Shown: positions 1 through 14,490, numbered from the stretch's first letter. The stretch: 64,000 nucleotides of DNA from Cinnamomum chago (GCA_038049695.1 CP142455.1:22791501-22855500); one strand, 5' to 3'. Translations and numbers: made by a program. The notes: generated by a model from the sequence alone, not told the origin.

Positions 1-520
1 TACTTCTCTCCTATTCTTACCACTAGAATCAATTAAGAAGTCCATCTTCTTCTCCAAAGATTTCATCAAGTTGTTGTGCTGAAGATTTCCAGACTTTAGA
101 GTTTTTTCCATCTACTCTTCTGAAGTAGATTAACCTTGAAGAGGCATTTAACGTGGTTGATGCAAGCACAGTGAAAGCGTACAGCGAGTCATCGGCAAGA
201 TCTTCGCAGTCGTTAGGTTGAGTTGCAACTGGAAAAGGGATCTATGATTTTTTATAACTTTCTATTGCATAGTGCTTGGTTGTCTGTTGGACTAGACAAT
301 AAGACCTGTGTCTTTTTCTGAATAGGATTTTCCACGTAAAAGATCTCGTGTCTCCTTTATTCGTGGTTGATTGCTTGTTTTCTTGATTCAGTTTAATTAA
401 CCTTAGATTAATTAATTGGATTTGAAATCTAAAAGAGAAAACTGATTTGGGACCTTAGCCAGTGTTAAGGCTTAACCCCGCTTCTTCAAATCTTTTACTT
501 GGTGAAAAAAAAATGTTCCA
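1..520 (+). repeat. Relic 3' part of a SIRE/Maximus-type copia LTR, cut by the window edge
   Basis: This stretch has the same order of landmarks as the end of the intact copia LTR at 46767-47574: a 'gtgctgaag' motif, a 'cggcaagat' motif, 'catagtgcttg', and then 'ttttccacgtaaaa' at about 329-342. It closes with 'tttacttgg' near 494-502, which is where the intact element passes from LTR into its primer-binding site. No primer-binding site or coding domain follows, so I read it as a diverged, truncated LTR of a related family. Its upstream part lies outside the window. Confidence 0.45.
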
Positions 521-1045
521 ACGCCCTCTTGAAAGAGTTCGTAACAAGGCTTTCCACTACTAGGTCCAAAGTGGGGGATCAATCTTCAAAAAGTTTGAAG
601 TTTCTCAATTTCCAGATCATGATAATTGAAATGAAGAAAAGAGGCCCCCGTGCTTAAACAAGTAGAAAAGGAATGTTGGCTTAGACTCATGGTCTTGCTA
701 GAAAAGGACAGATGAAGAATAGGTCACTTCTTGGTGGGAATAAAAAGGGGGCATCAAGTTGTAACATGAACACCTTTGGAATTAGCCCATTCAATGGTTG
801 GAGTTTTCCTATAAAGAAGCAGTTGGTAGCGGCTAAGAAACTCTGATAGTTTTTATTTAAATAAATAGATTGGCTGATAAATGAGGAAATAAAATAATGG
901 AAAAGCCAAACTGCCTTCTGGAGTTAAGATATCTAATGAACTCTACAAATGATAAGAGTATTGTGAGGGAACTTTTAAAATTAATGAATTTTGAACCCTG
1001 CGCACGCTGCATATGCAGAGAAGTAAGAGCTAAGGGTCTATTAAA
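521..1045. other. No gene recognised
   Basis: AT-rich sequence between the LTR relic and the left end of the old hAT element. No reading frame, RNA gene or repeat structure could be supported here. Confidence 0.4.
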
Positions 1046-1495
1046 CAGGGCCAGCTCAAGACAATTTGAGGCCTAAAGCAACTATCCTAAATAAGTCCTC
1101 AAATTATTTGTTCTTCTCTCTCTCTCTCTCTTTAAGTTTAGAATACCTGGATTTGTATTTTCTAACAGACATATTTATTATTTATAAGTTATAACTAATA
1201 ATATTTACAAATTAACGAACACTAACTATAATAAACATACAATACGAGCTTGGGATTTAAAAAAATATTAAAAGCATAGAACAATAGAACTTGATTTAGT
1301 GATTTAACATTATTGGCCACAAAGATTGTAAATGTAGGTGAGTTTTGATTTTGATACAGCTTTTTCAATATGAAAGAAAAAAGAAGATTATATTTCAGTT
1401 AGTGAGTTATGATTAAAATATATTATAAAAAATAGCCATATATATTATCCAAACATATCCACATATATTATTTAAAAAAGACAAAATCAGATCAT

Positions 1496-1930
1496 CACTA
1501 CAACAAAAATCATTTTTCGCGGCGAATATTTCACAACATTTTGAGAATTTGTCGCTAAATATTGGTTTTCGCGACGAAAAATTAATTTCGTCACCTAAAA
1601 TGAAAATACAAATGATTTAACGACGATAATTTTTAATCGACGCTAAATGTTGTCGCGAAAAATTTGGCGCCAAAAAATGGGGCTGGTGCCATGAAGAGGT
1701 ATAAATTTGGCGACGAAATTATTTATTTTGCGACGAGTTTATTTCATCGCTAAATCATCTACATTGTATTTTATTAAAGAGATTTTGCGACAAAAATATT
1801 TCGCCGCAAAATCCCTTTATAATATTCCGCAACGAATTTATTTCGTCGCGGAATGCGTAAAATTTGGGACGCGCGGACTCTCTTCGCAGTTTATTTTTGG
1901 AGAGGTATTGGCGACGAAATGAAACTATAG
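1496..1930 (+). repeat. CACTA left terminal inverted repeat and subterminal repeat array
   Basis: After the 26-bp terminal repeat come many short units in both orientations of the type GCGACGA, TTTCGTCGC and TTTGGCGAC. In En/Spm elements such units are the binding sites for the TNPA-type protein that brings the ends together; that role is inferred here from the family. The same motifs fill the right end at about 24715-25277. Confidence 0.85.
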
Positions 1931-2990
1931 TGAAAAAAAGGAACAGAGCACGCAGAACTCTTCCATTTCTCTCACAGCCGAACGAACACGCAGAACACGC
2001 AGCACCATCACCTCCTCTCCCTCTCGATCTTGGCCCCCCCTCTCTCTTTCTGCATCTCGTAACCCCCTGCGCAGACCCAGCTCAGAGGCAGCCCCCCTCT
2101 CCAGTCTCTCTGCTCTTCATCTCTCTCACGCCCACGGACCAGCGCTTTTTCCCTCATTTCGTTCTCTCTCCTCTCGAAATTCCTATTTCCCTCTTTTCCT
2201 TCTTTCTCCTCTCTCATTTATTTCTCTCTCGCCTCCATACTCCCTCTGCTCACTCATTTCGTTCTCTCTCCTCACTCATTTTTTCCTCTCCTGCCTCCAT
2301 CGCCCTCTCCAAAGCCCATCTCCTCTATCTCTCCCTCCCTCTCCACTGCACGACGACTACAGCAGCACTGCCAAGAGCGCGCAGCAGCCCCCGGACGCCT
2401 TCATCTTCCTCCTCGCGCCGCGGACCCCTCCCCTGCACCAGGTACACCCCTCCCTCTTCCTGCACTCACGCACCATTCCCCCTCTCCTCTCTCTTTCTTT
2501 TCTGTTCTCTCTCTCCCTCGTTCCCCATCACTCTATTTCCTCTCTATCTGCTCTTCTCCCTCCCTTCCTCTCATCTTCTTCCTCCCCTGTCTCCCCTCGC
2601 CTGCTCTTGCTGCAGCGCCCACCTGCACATCACTCCCTCTCTCCCTCGGTTCTCTCTCTCTCTTCCTCTCTTCTCTTCTTCCTCCCCTGTTCCTCTCCTC
2701 TCCTCTACCCTGCGCAGCCGCCCTTTCCTCCTCCTTCTCTTCTTTCTTTCTTCCTTATCCTTCTCCCTTATCTCCCTTTCCCTTTTCTCATTCCACGCTC
2801 TCAGCAACCCCCGCTCTCATTTCCCTCTCCCTTCTCCACTCATTCATCTCATCTCCCATTTGATTTTCTATTCTCTCTTTCTTCCTTTCTTTATTTCCTC
2901 CTCATTCATTCTTCCCAGCAACGTCACTGAGCACCCACCCATTTCACTTTCTTTCTCTCATTCTTTCTGATTTCTTTCCTCCCCCCCCCC
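1931..2990 (+). other. One-kilobase pyrimidine-rich leader inside the CACTA
   Basis: The plus strand is dominated by C and T (CTCTC, TTCCTC, CCCTC runs) for about 1 kb directly after the subterminal repeats. A 368-codon open frame (1864-2970) runs through it, but its product is only Ser/Leu/Pro/Phe low complexity, a by-product of base composition. The block could be a 5' leader or promoter-proximal region for transcripts entering the element. Similar blocks occur in the other DNA transposons of this window. Confidence 0.6.
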
Positions 2991-4567
2991 TTTGCCCAGT
3001 GTACCACCGAGCACCATCACCACCACTATTCCAGTGGGGCATCAATCAAGTGGGCCCCACGATCTTCATCATCCCTAATTTCAAGCTTCATTGTTTTGTA
3101 AGCTTCTTCCATTTGATTAGGTTTTGTTAATTGGGGGTTTTCCATTAATTAGTGTTAGATGAGTTTTTTAGTATCTTAGATTGTGATCTGTAGAGTTATT
3201 TATGTGGGTTTGTTTCTAATTCATAGGTTTTGGGCATTTTGAGCTAAGTTGTGGATTTGAGCATTTTGGATTTCCTCACCCAAAGCCAAGTGAATATGTA
3301 TTTATTTTTATGGATATGCATGTATTTTTTTATGGAACTGTAGCTTTGAAATGATTTCATTATTGTTTTATATTTAATTGTCAAATGGTTTTGATTTATG
3401 GAAAATAAATGGGATGAATTGCTGATGGAGAAGATGAATGAAGGGGAGATTGTTTGATTGTCAAATGGTTTTGATGAGGTTGTTTGATAAAATATTTTAA
3501 TTTATGAAGTATAGGTTTGGTAGTGTGGTTTCATTCCTCTTCTCTTATTCTGTAATACTCTTATATTTTTATTTTGAGTTAGCTTATACATAATACATGG
3601 ATGATCTAGAGTATGAAGTGAGCTGAATGAGTGAATGGCTTCTATTAGTTAATAATGGTGCAGCATTTGATAGAAGGTTTAAAAAAAAGCCTGTTGTTCT
3701 AGTTCTTTTAAAGGGGTGGCTAATAAAATTAGGTTTTTGCCTTAGGCTTCAGTAGGCCTGACTATAGCTTGCACTTCCCTTGTGCTGACTACAATGGAAC
3801 TCAAGCCTATGATAAGAAAACAGGGCAGGACTTGAACAATTTGGATGTTTGGAATGTTGAGGCCATATGCATCTGTATTTCAAGGTAGCCAAACAAACCA
3901 AGGCATAAAAAAGATGCTAAAGAAAACACTGCATTTGATGTGTTGGTTTTGTTTTTCTTTTTTGCTTTTTTGCATTTAATGGGTTTATTGACTTGACTTT
4001 GTAAAGGCAAGTTATAATATTTGGATGAGCATAATAAGGATATCAATTAGAAAAAGAAAACCCCACAATGAAGGATAAGGTAATGATAATAGTTCCTGAA
4101 CACCACCCATAAGGTGATTAGGGATAGTGTGGACTGTTTCTTCCACCCTTTTCTTCTCATCTAAGTAATATTGATATGATCTATTCCATTTATGTTTCCA
4201 CAGTAGGTGGGGAATCCTCAACTGATGATCAATATGCTCTTCCACTCAAAGTTCTGTAAAAGAACTTAAGCCTTATGTTTCTAAACAGGGGGCCCAATCT
4301 CCACTAATAAAGGCCATCATTTGCCTTATTTGCATGTGCCTTTCTTCAGAGTTTTGATCTTTTTGTTAGGATCAATCACTTATATTAAAACTGCAATATT
4401 TTAATTGAGACTATGAAATGTCATATATCTTATGTCTCTATCATATCTTACTAGTCATATCTTATCAATATGTAGTACACATATTGATAAGAATGCTGGC
4501 TGGATGAAGATAAGCTGAAGCAGAACCACTGATTGTGCTGGGAATGGGTTTTTGGAAAGGGGGGGGG

Positions 4568-4602
<35 letters not shown>

Positions 4603-6094
4603 GCTGCTGCAAAACAGAAATTTATCAATGATATAGGGCCTGCTGAGTATTGTAACAAATGCGGTCGATATTTCAAATTTATTGAGATAGTATCAACATG
4701 ATGTTTTACTAAAAATCCCGCCCACCATAATAATAATGCAATAAGTTCAGTTTATTGCCACAAAAAGAATTCCTCAATATTATCATGATAATTAAGGATA
4801 CTATTTGATTTCATATTGAACTAACAAGATACATATTTTAGCTGTGTAAGAACTTTTTCAAATTGTTTCCCTTGTCAATTGTACACTATTCTGCAATTGA
4901 TTTTATCAATAGGGTCCCAAGGAAGATAAGGGTACTTATTTCATACGAGTGTGGCCCATGATTTGGTGGTGTACATCATCCATGATTTTTATTCTTATTT
5001 TTTACTTCATGATGTCTGTGTCAGATGAAAATACACATAATATGGGTGAGGATCATGGTTATGGTATAGTAAATTAAACCATCACTCCATCAGCTATAGC
5101 AAGGATTTCCACTTCTACATTGTAAGTCTATATTTGTCAATCCTCATAGTGATATGACACACGTGGTATCAGCAGGATATGCGGTGATATCTTTCTCAAG
5201 AAGGGGAGAAAACTTCCTTTGGCCTTACTGGACTGTATAAGATCATGTAAGTTTATTCACAAGCTGTGAATGTTTGTGATGGCTGGGTTTTAGGCAGAAT
5301 GTGTAACCTTGTAGGACAACACATACAAGACATTGGTGACATTTTTAGCTTTATAACCCTGGCAGTTGGTGTTCAAAACCATATGATGTCCATCACGTTG
5401 GATGGATGGGGCGTTGGCATTCACAAGCATTACTGATTTTTAGTTTGGTGTCAATAAAAAGGGTCCTTCGATTCGGTAAGGTGGTAGGAAATGCTTGCTT
5501 CATATATTTAAGAAGGCATTTTAATTTCGTAAAAAAAAAAGACGACACTTTGATTGATGGGTTTATACAGAAAGTAGGACTAAACTCATTGACGAGTCCC
5601 TGAGACATTACTACAGGGTATGTCTGGAGGATGAAAGAAAAGATGAGGAAGAGAGAAGTTTGTTGCCAACAAGCCCTGTCATCTTGGCTTTGCAGCTGCT
5701 ACACAACGAGTGTGCTTCTATATCATGTGTTCTGTTTATTAGCAGCTTGTCCCACATGTCAGAAAAGAAAATATATTGCTGCCTTTTTGCAATTTTGGCT
5801 AGGATCCTGCTGCCACACGATGGGTGTATCTGATGTGACAACAGTGGGTTCGCAGCACGTTTGGTATGTCAACACGAAGTTTTTATATCTTTTTCTTCCC
5901 ACATCTCCCAAGGTTTCTTGACTCTTGATTCTGAGTTTTCATTTAGGTTATGGATTCAATGTACATATTTCTCCATTCGTTCTTTCTTTGTAAACTACTC
6001 AGATGTTGTTGATAATTCTTCTCATTTACAATAGAGATACAAAGCGAAGTCTATAATGGTTTAAAGTAGGTTAAGGTTTTTATTTTTAATGCAG
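2991..6094. other. Non-coding CACTA interior, unassigned
   Basis: AT-rich, with no protein fragment that I recognise. It holds one arm of a 150-bp inverted duplication (4246-4397) and a G-run plus (GA)n microsatellite at about 4560-4600. Short open frames at 5393-5921 do not resemble a known family. Some of it is probably intron or flank brought in with the captured genes. Confidence 0.4.
4246..4397 (-). repeat. Arm 1 of a ~150-bp inverted duplication inside the CACTA
   Basis: The reverse complement of this segment matches 18643-18800 with only a few differences. The match includes the landmark GATTGGGCCCCCTGTTTAGA and the flanking 'gcagttttaatataag'. It ends at 'actttgagtg' on one side. The copies lie 14.4 kb apart in opposite orientation, so one is a secondary duplication or both are copies of one small repeat. 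Confidence 0.8.
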
Positions 6095-6849
6095 GTGAAA
6101 CAGTCATTATCGTTGGTGATCATGATCCTGCATTGATGAAATATTTTGATTGCACACGCTCATCTCAGCGGTCACCATTTGAAAGCAACGTTGTTTATCA
6201 GTTTGAACTAATGGAATATGTAAGTTCAATTTTAACCCCATTTTGTCAGTTATTGTTATTTTACCATTTTAACTCATCTGTGCCTTGATATTCGTCTCCA
6301 CATAATTTCTTCTTGTATGGATGTTGGCTCCAAGAACCTCTCAACCATGCCAACATCCCTATTGATGTACTTGCAGTAATGTCAAAGGATCAGTGTACCC
6401 AAGATCCTAATTGCTTCGATAATAATGCTTAGTGTAAAAGAAGTTTGAATGCTTACTCTCAGGACCATCCCGTATCATTAAATTAGCAGAAACTTAACAG
6501 AGATTTGCAAGAAACCATGCCTATCATCAAATGCATACTGTAGATAGATGCCTTCATTTTGGAGCTCTCTAATATGAAAACAAGTATTTACTTGATTGTG
6601 AATATAGTATAGAAAATTACAGAACTTCTAATTCGGTTTTTCCTAACTCGTTAAAGGGAAATTTTAAGAGTTTTTGTGTAATACTGGTGCAAGAACTGTT
6701 GCATTCGGCTATTTCTAACAATTATTGATGATTATGGTAGAACTTTCCTCGCTTTTCTATCTGATATTTTCATGCCCCCCCATTTATTTATTTATATTTT
6801 GTAGATCCTTGACTTTGGTTTTGAGCGGATGGGTGCAAATGGCTCACAG
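6095..6849 (+). pseudogene. ARP5: Captured actin-related protein 5 exons (two)
   Basis: Exon 6095-6219 is bounded by 'tgcag' and 'gtaagt' and reads ETVIIVGDHDPALMKYFDC then SPFESNVVYQFELMEY. Exon 6805-6849, bounded by 'gtag' and 'gtata', reads ILDFGFERMGANGSQ. Together they resemble the N-terminal quarter of plant ARP5, an actin-fold subunit of the nuclear INO80 chromatin remodeller. The intron between them is retained, so the piece was copied from DNA rather than from mRNA. The start codon, the rest of the actin fold and the C-terminus are absent, so it cannot encode a working ARP5. The assignment rests on remembered family sequence. Confidence 0.65.
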
Positions 6850-7193
6850 GTATAACGATGCAGTTTCTGTTTTATATTTGTTATAAGTGATGCATTTCTG
6901 TTGTATTTGAATATTGTTGTAGTATAAAAAATGATCTAGGTCTTGTACGATATAAAGTATTACCTAATTCACATCTTACATACCTTGTTAAATGTGCATT
7001 TTATGTCATGATTGCACTGACACTTTTATTTAGGAGATACTATTAAAATGATCATCAATTCAATTAGAATGAAAGGGCAACACCATGGAATTGAATTTGG
7101 TGATGTTACAACCAATATGGAGTCATTCTCCAAACCATGCTTTCTTTATTGTCAGACACAAAGGTAAATGAAGAAAAGGAAACAAAGGCAACT

Positions 7194-7494
7194 CTAACAG
7201 ACCAAACTTCTCAAATGAGTTTTGGCAAAAGCATCAGATAAGAAGCCTTTGTTTCTTGAAGTTGCAACAGATGCCAGGACGAGGCTTGGATATGGCACTG
7301 ACATGATTGGCATACTAGTTGGAGAGCTTGGTATAATCAAAGGGGAACCTGAGGATACATGGATTGTGGTGTATCTGCATTGGCTTAACAGCACAAGCAC
7401 TGGTCTTGCAGTGCAGGCATTCAAATTTGGGTGGGCTACTGGGCTCCCCCTAGCCATGTGCTTCTTTGGCATTCCAAATCCTGTCAATGATTGA
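7194..7494 (+). pseudogene. Unassigned coding-like fragment, open on both strands
   Basis: About 90 codons are open on the plus strand (7222-7494, containing KPLFLEVATDARTRLGYGTD and EPEDTWIVVYLHWLN). About 97 are open on the minus strand over the same bases. Base use is more GC-rich than the neighbours, as in the other captured exons. I do not recognise the product on either strand. Its place between the ARP5 and GFAT pieces makes another captured host exon the likeliest explanation. Confidence 0.35.
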
Positions 7495-7519
7495 TCATCA
7501 GAATCAAATCAAGGGCTAC

Positions 7520-7581
7520 AAATTTAATATTGACCCACCCTAGTCTATGTAAATTTAATATTGACCCACCCTAGTCTATGT
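7520..7581 (+). repeat. 31-bp perfect tandem duplication
   Basis: The unit beginning AAATTTAATATTGACCCACC occurs twice back to back (7520-7550 and 7551-7581) just downstream of the unassigned coding-like fragment. It looks like a simple replication-slippage or repair product. Confidence 0.85.
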
Positions 7582-8153
7582 TTTCCAAGGCTGAGATAAA
7601 CATTTGATGGAAGGTTAGAGAAACAGAAGAATAAACTGCAGAAGATATTGAATTCATCTAAAGCCAACAAAATCATCCTTAAACCAATACATCATCAAGA
7701 TAATTGTAAGCAAATGGGGCAGGGAAGGAACCCTTCAAACCCCTGAATCCCTTTATCCTAGCCTCTTTTGAATTATGAGATAGCTCCTAAAATACTTCAG
7801 AAACAGAGAGACTTATTGCTCAGGTTGAGTTGCCAGGTTTTGCAGTTCCAAGGATCCAAATTGGTGTAATTGTCTCCTGAAATAAAACAGGAATATAGAA
7901 TTTCCCTGCGCTTTTTCTCTTTTATTTTAAAGTTTTCCAACTATGGTTGGGTAATACAATGCCCTTTATGTAGAAATTTTTTATATAACACAGATCCATG
8001 GAGAAAATTGTTTTGATTATGTTTAGTGTGGATGTTCCATCAAGCTGTTCATTTTTTTAAACAGGTTGTTCAAGCCATATTTACTATGGACCATGTTGGC
8101 ATGTATGATGTTCAATTTCACATTTTTTTAAATGGTCAATTTCATTTCTTTAA

Positions 8154-9580
<1,427 letters not shown>

Positions 9581-9589
9581 AACCTGCAA

Positions 9590-9730
9590 TATCCACAAAT
9601 TCTTCAGGTTGGTCTTTATACATCCTCTTCCGTAGAAGAAATACCACACCTCCAACAAGGAGAAATCCTATTCCTCCTCCTACGCAGCCCAATACCACCG
9701 GTTTTCTTGATTTGTGGACAATAACTGAAC
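9590..9730 (-). pseudogene. Captured receptor-kinase-like transmembrane and juxtamembrane exon
   Basis: On the minus strand the frame reads KPVVLGCVGGGIGFLLVGGV, VFLLRKRMY and DQPEEFVDIAG. That is a glycine-rich hydrophobic span of about 20 residues, a stop-transfer basic cluster (RKR) and an acidic juxtamembrane stretch. The reading ends at 'gatattgcag|gttt', a plausible donor. The layout is that of a plant receptor-like kinase just before its kinase domain, but no kinase sequence is present, so the family cannot be fixed. It runs opposite to its neighbouring captured pieces and ends about 1 kb upstream of the transposase gene. Confidence 0.4.
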
Positions 9731-9979
9731 AGAAAATGGAACTGTTGGGAGTTAAAAACGGGGGCTTTGTTTTTTCCTTTTTCATCTTTACGATTGATCT
9801 CATCCAAAAGAAAGACTTTGTATTGTTCTCATTCATGTGCAAATGTGCTGGGTCCCGCCATAAATGACTTGTGCCCCAAAGATCAGACCAGCACTTTGAT
9901 ATATTTGAATGGACAATTAGAAAGGCAGTCAAACTTAAAGCTGGGACTTGATGGGAGAATGTCATCCAATACCCATTAG

Positions 9980-10740
9980 GGTCACCTAAATAGTGTGATT
10001 TGTGAGGGCTAGGCTTCAGGGGTTAGAATGATTTGAAGGAGTTGATAGTTTGCACACCACTAGGTTTAAATATTGCTCTCTTTCCATCTTCTCACTCCAC
10101 ACCTCTTAAAGGGTTAAACCCACCTTTTGGTTCACATGGCTCCAAGTGCACACCACAGACACGGCCACACTATCCCTATGTGTGGACAGTTCTTACATGG
10201 ATAAAGTATTGTATTCAAATGTCCAAAATTTCAATGTTGATATGAATAAAAAAAACTTGAAGTTTCCACTTGAAAAGCAAACAGAAAAGACAAAAACACA
10301 TGAAACTACTCTAAGAAATCCATTTAAAATTTCTTGTTCAAGTAAAAAATGGAAGGAAAGAAAAGAAAACTTTTTTGACTTGTCCTCACAACAATACTAA
10401 AAGGAAAGCAAAGTGAACTTAATTACATGTCCTCACAACGGTTTCATATCTGAACCATTCAGATAATGGTTTCCAGATTAGAAGTAAAGACATCATTAGT
10501 TAAGATGGAGAAAAATAGAACAGACTTATATTGTATTTTGTGATCTTAAGGGCACTGTATTATTAGCATAGATGTTCCTGCAAACAGTTATTCATGCTGT
10601 GCATACTCCATATAAATGCTTTTATGTTCCACTTATTCTGAGGAGTGGTTATTTTTATTTCTTTAACACCAATAATGTGTGATTTTTAATATTAGAATAG
10701 AATAAAACTACATTTAACTGTGATGTTGTAGGTCACCAAA
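9980..10740. other. Likely 5' flank or leader of the CACTA transposase gene
   Basis: AT-rich with no supported reading frame. It ends in 'gttgtag' at 10726-10732, which would serve as a splice acceptor just ahead of the transposase start codon at 10742. Confidence 0.4.
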
Positions 10741-10741
10741 T

Positions 10742-13700
10742 ATGGACAAGACTTGGATGAATTGCAGGAATAAACTTCGATCGGAGTATAGAAATGGGGT
10801 GAGGTCGTTTATTAAATTTGCCAATGAACATATGGGTGAGCATAGTAAGATTTGGTGTCCGTGTTTGAGATGCATGAATGTAGAATTGCATACTTATCCC
10901 ACCGTCCAAGAACATTTGTTGTTTAACGGAATCATGACTTCTTACACGGCATGGATACTCCACGGGGAGCCAATGCCTATGAATGTAGAGGGTGTACATG
11001 ATGATGATTCCGACAATGAGGGGGGAAGTGTCCATGGTGGACTCTCTGACGCAGAAGACAACCCTCATGATGAGTTGCCCGAACTTCTGGAAGACATATA
11101 CAGGGGGGTTTTATGGACGATGATTTTGGGAATCTTGGATCTGGCCACGATTTTGATAGTGTTGGGCGAGAGAATGTCCAGAACTTTGAAAAATTGTTGA
11201 AAGATGCCCAGCGTGCCTTATATCCAGGTTGCACAAAGTTTACATTGTTGTCATTTGTCATTAAGATGCTGCATGTAAAGGTGTTGAATAACTTGAGCAA
11301 TAAGGCATTCAACATGGTGATGATGATAATGAAGGATGTTATACCAGAGAGTGAGATGGTTCTAGGTTCCCTTTATGAAGCAAAGAAATTCTTACGTGAA
11401 CTGGGGTTGGGATACAAATCCATTCACGCTTGTAAGAATGATTGCGTGCTTTTCAGGAAAGAAAATGAGAATCTTGAAAATTGTCTAGAATGTGGGGAGT
11501 CTCGATATAAGCGCAATGATGGCAAGGGTAAAAAAATTCCAGTGAAGGTGCTGCGACACCTCCCACTAATCCCAAGGTTACAGAGATTATTTATGTCAAG
11601 TAAGACAGCTACAGATATGCGGTGGCACAAGGAGAAGCTTGTGGATGATGGGGAATTCTCGACGCACCCCGCCGACCGTATTGAGTGGAAGGATTTTGAT
11701 CGGCACTATCCTGCATTTGCCCAGGAGTCCCGCAATGTTAGGTTAGGGCTGGCTACTGATGGGTTCAACCCCTTTGGTAATATGAGCAACTCCTATAGTA
11801 TGTGGCCTGTGATAGTCATGCCTTATAACCTGCCACCCTGGAAGTGTATGAAAGAACCATTTTGTATGATGTCTTTGCTTATTCCTGGACCGCAGGCACC
11901 GGGAAAAGAAATCGACGTGTACATGCAGCCATTAATAGATGAGTTAAAAGAGCTTTGGAATGACGGTGTATTAACTTATGATACATCCAAAGGAGAGAGT
12001 TTCCGAATGCATGCGGCTCTTATGTGGACCATAAACGACTTTCCAGCATATGGTAACTTGTCGGGATGGACTACTAAAGGTTATATGGCGTGCCCCACTT
12101 GTAACAAGGATCCATCATCACAAAGGTTGAAAGATAAAATAGGGTACACGGGCGCCCGCCGTTACTTACCTGAGAACCACACATGGCGAAGGAGTAAGCT
12201 CTTTAATGGTAAGTCAGAGAACCGAACGATTCCGGTGGAATTGTCGGGGGAACAGATATTAGAGCAATTGGATTGCTTGACGAATGTCAAGTTTGGGAAG
12301 CATCCACTGAACAAGAAAAGAAAGCGCTTGCCGGAGGAATTGAACTGGACAAAGAAAAGCATTTTATTTGAGCTACCTTACTGGAAGAAACTAAAACTCC
12401 GGCACAACCTAGATGTCATGCATGTGGAGAAGAATATATGTGAGAACACTCTTGGAACAGTGATGGGCATTGATGGGAAAAATAAGGACACGGAAAAGGC
12501 TCGTATGGATTTGGAGGGTATGAAAATTAGGAAAGAATTACACCTACGCAAGCGTGCTGATGGGTCCTTTGAAAAGCCCCCCGCGATCTACACATTGTCC
12601 CTGAAGGAAAGACAGGAATTCTGTGATTTCTTGAAATCGGTCAGGTTTCCTGATGGTTATGCAGCAAACATTTCGAGGTGCATAAACACCAAGGATGGTA
12701 AGGTATCAGGATTAAAAAGTCATGACTGCCATGTAATTTTACAAAGACTTCTGCCGATAGGAGTACGTGGGCATCTTCCTAAGGATATCTGTACCACATT
12801 GTTTGAGCTAGGAAATTTCTTCGAGCAGTTGTGCTCGAAGAGATTAAGATTGAAGGACTTGGAGGCATTACAGGACCGAGTAGTTTTAATACTATGCAAG
12901 ATGGAAAAGATTTTTCCACCAGCATTCTTCGATATTATGGTCCATCTAGCCATTCACTTGCCTCGTGAGGCCATGCTTGCTGGGCCAGTGCAATATCGAT
13001 GGATGTACCCTATTGAAAGGTATTAATGCCCAACTTTCATTTAAATTAAAAATTTATCTCTCCTGCATTTTCATGCTAACAAAAAATGAGATTCTCTCTT
13101 TTTTTTTAAGGCAACTAGGAACTTTAAAACGGTTTGTTCGCAATCGAGCTCGACCTGAAGGTTCGATTGTTGAGGCTTACATTGTCAAGGAATGCCTTAC
13201 TTTTTGTTCAATGTATCTACAAGGGGTAGAAACTGTATTCAATCGGGATGAACGAAATAATGATGGTGGTGAAGGTGGGCTAGGGCTGGGGGTATTCTCA
13301 CAAGATGTTCGTCCTTTCGGTCAAATGAGAAATGCACCTAAGGTGTCGCAGAAGGAACGTGATATGGCTCAATGGTTTATACTGCATAATAGCCCGGAGG
13401 TGGCACCTTATCTAGAGTATGTGATCATATATTATGCATGAGCATTACTTGTAATAGTGTGTGTTAATGCTTATAATTTATTAATTACCAATGACATGTA
13501 TTCTAATTAGGGAGCACAAGAACCTATTAATGATGCAAAGCAGTAATGATATCGACCAGCGACAACAACGAGAGTTTCCGAAGTGGTTTAAAAAACGGGT
13601 AAGATATATATATATAGTCACCTCATGTATAATCAACCTAAATTGTAGTCATTCATTATGTTATGATTCACTCTATATATTTTGGTCATGCAGATGAATG

Positions 13701-14490
13701 AATTGCGAAGTCAACAATTAGCAGAAGCTACAGATGAACTTTGGTCATTGGCAAATGGTCCAAATCTGTTGATGAAGTTTTACTCGGGTTGTATGTGTAA
13801 TGGGGTCCGATTTCACAGTAAAGATCGTGACAACCGACGTAAAAGTCAGAACAGTGGGCTGGTGGTAAACGGGGACATGACGGGAAAGAAATTGACTTCT
13901 ACGGCTACTTGTGTAACGTCTGGGAAATGACTTACATTTTTGGGTATCGAGTTGTCTTGTTCCGCTGCGAGTGGTTTAACCTTGGTAGTGGGCGAACTGT
14001 ACAAACCGATGCACATTTTACATCAATTGATGTAAGAGGTCGATGGTATCAGAACGACCCCTTTGTCCTACCTAGTCAAGTGCAGCAAGTCTTTTATGTG
14101 AATGACCGCAAATTGGGCCCACATTGGCAAATCGTCCAGCGGATTCAACATCGAGGAATATGGGTTATACCAGAGTTGGATGATGTAGAATCCAATGATG
14201 ATGGACCATCTATTCAAGATGATGCGTTCCAGCAGGAAAGAACAACTGATGTGGTCCCCATCGTCGTTGAAGATCCAGACAGGATGGATCAACCACGGTA
14301 TGATAGGTCTGATATTGATCCAGAGATTGTTACAAGTGGAATACTCTCAGAGGAAAATAGTCGAGAAGATATGTTGGTTGATGATGACTTTATCTGCGAT
14401 GACGAAGATGAGACATTGGAGGAGTATTGTGATGAAGTGGAAAATGATTTAAATAGTATAGATGACTCTGATGCAGAATCTGATTTGTAG
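10742..14490 (+). pseudogene. TNP2-type CACTA transposase gene, frame-damaged
   Basis: This would be the TNPD-like transposase that cuts the CACTA ends in the nucleus. The 5' part (10742 on) reads MDKTWM and CPCLRCMN, typical of the transposase-associated domain. From 11113 the Transposase_21 core follows in another frame (CPTCNKD, LDVMHVEKNICENTLGT), then the DUF4218-like region (HDCHVILQRLLPIGVRGHLP). Introns fit at 13020-13110, 13417-13510 and 13599-13693. The last exon holds a DUF4216-like region (CNGVRF, RVVLFRCEWFNLGSG) and a very acidic tail ending at 14490. Two frame breaks are seen: near the G-run and T-run at about 11102-11112, and near 13875-13890. Unless these are sequencing errors the gene is dead, though only lightly decayed. 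Confidence 0.85.

Noticed and set aside
1864-2970. 368-codon open frame in the large CACTA
   Set aside because: Product is Ser/Leu/Pro/Phe low complexity produced by a pyrimidine-rich strand; no domain and no splice or start context.
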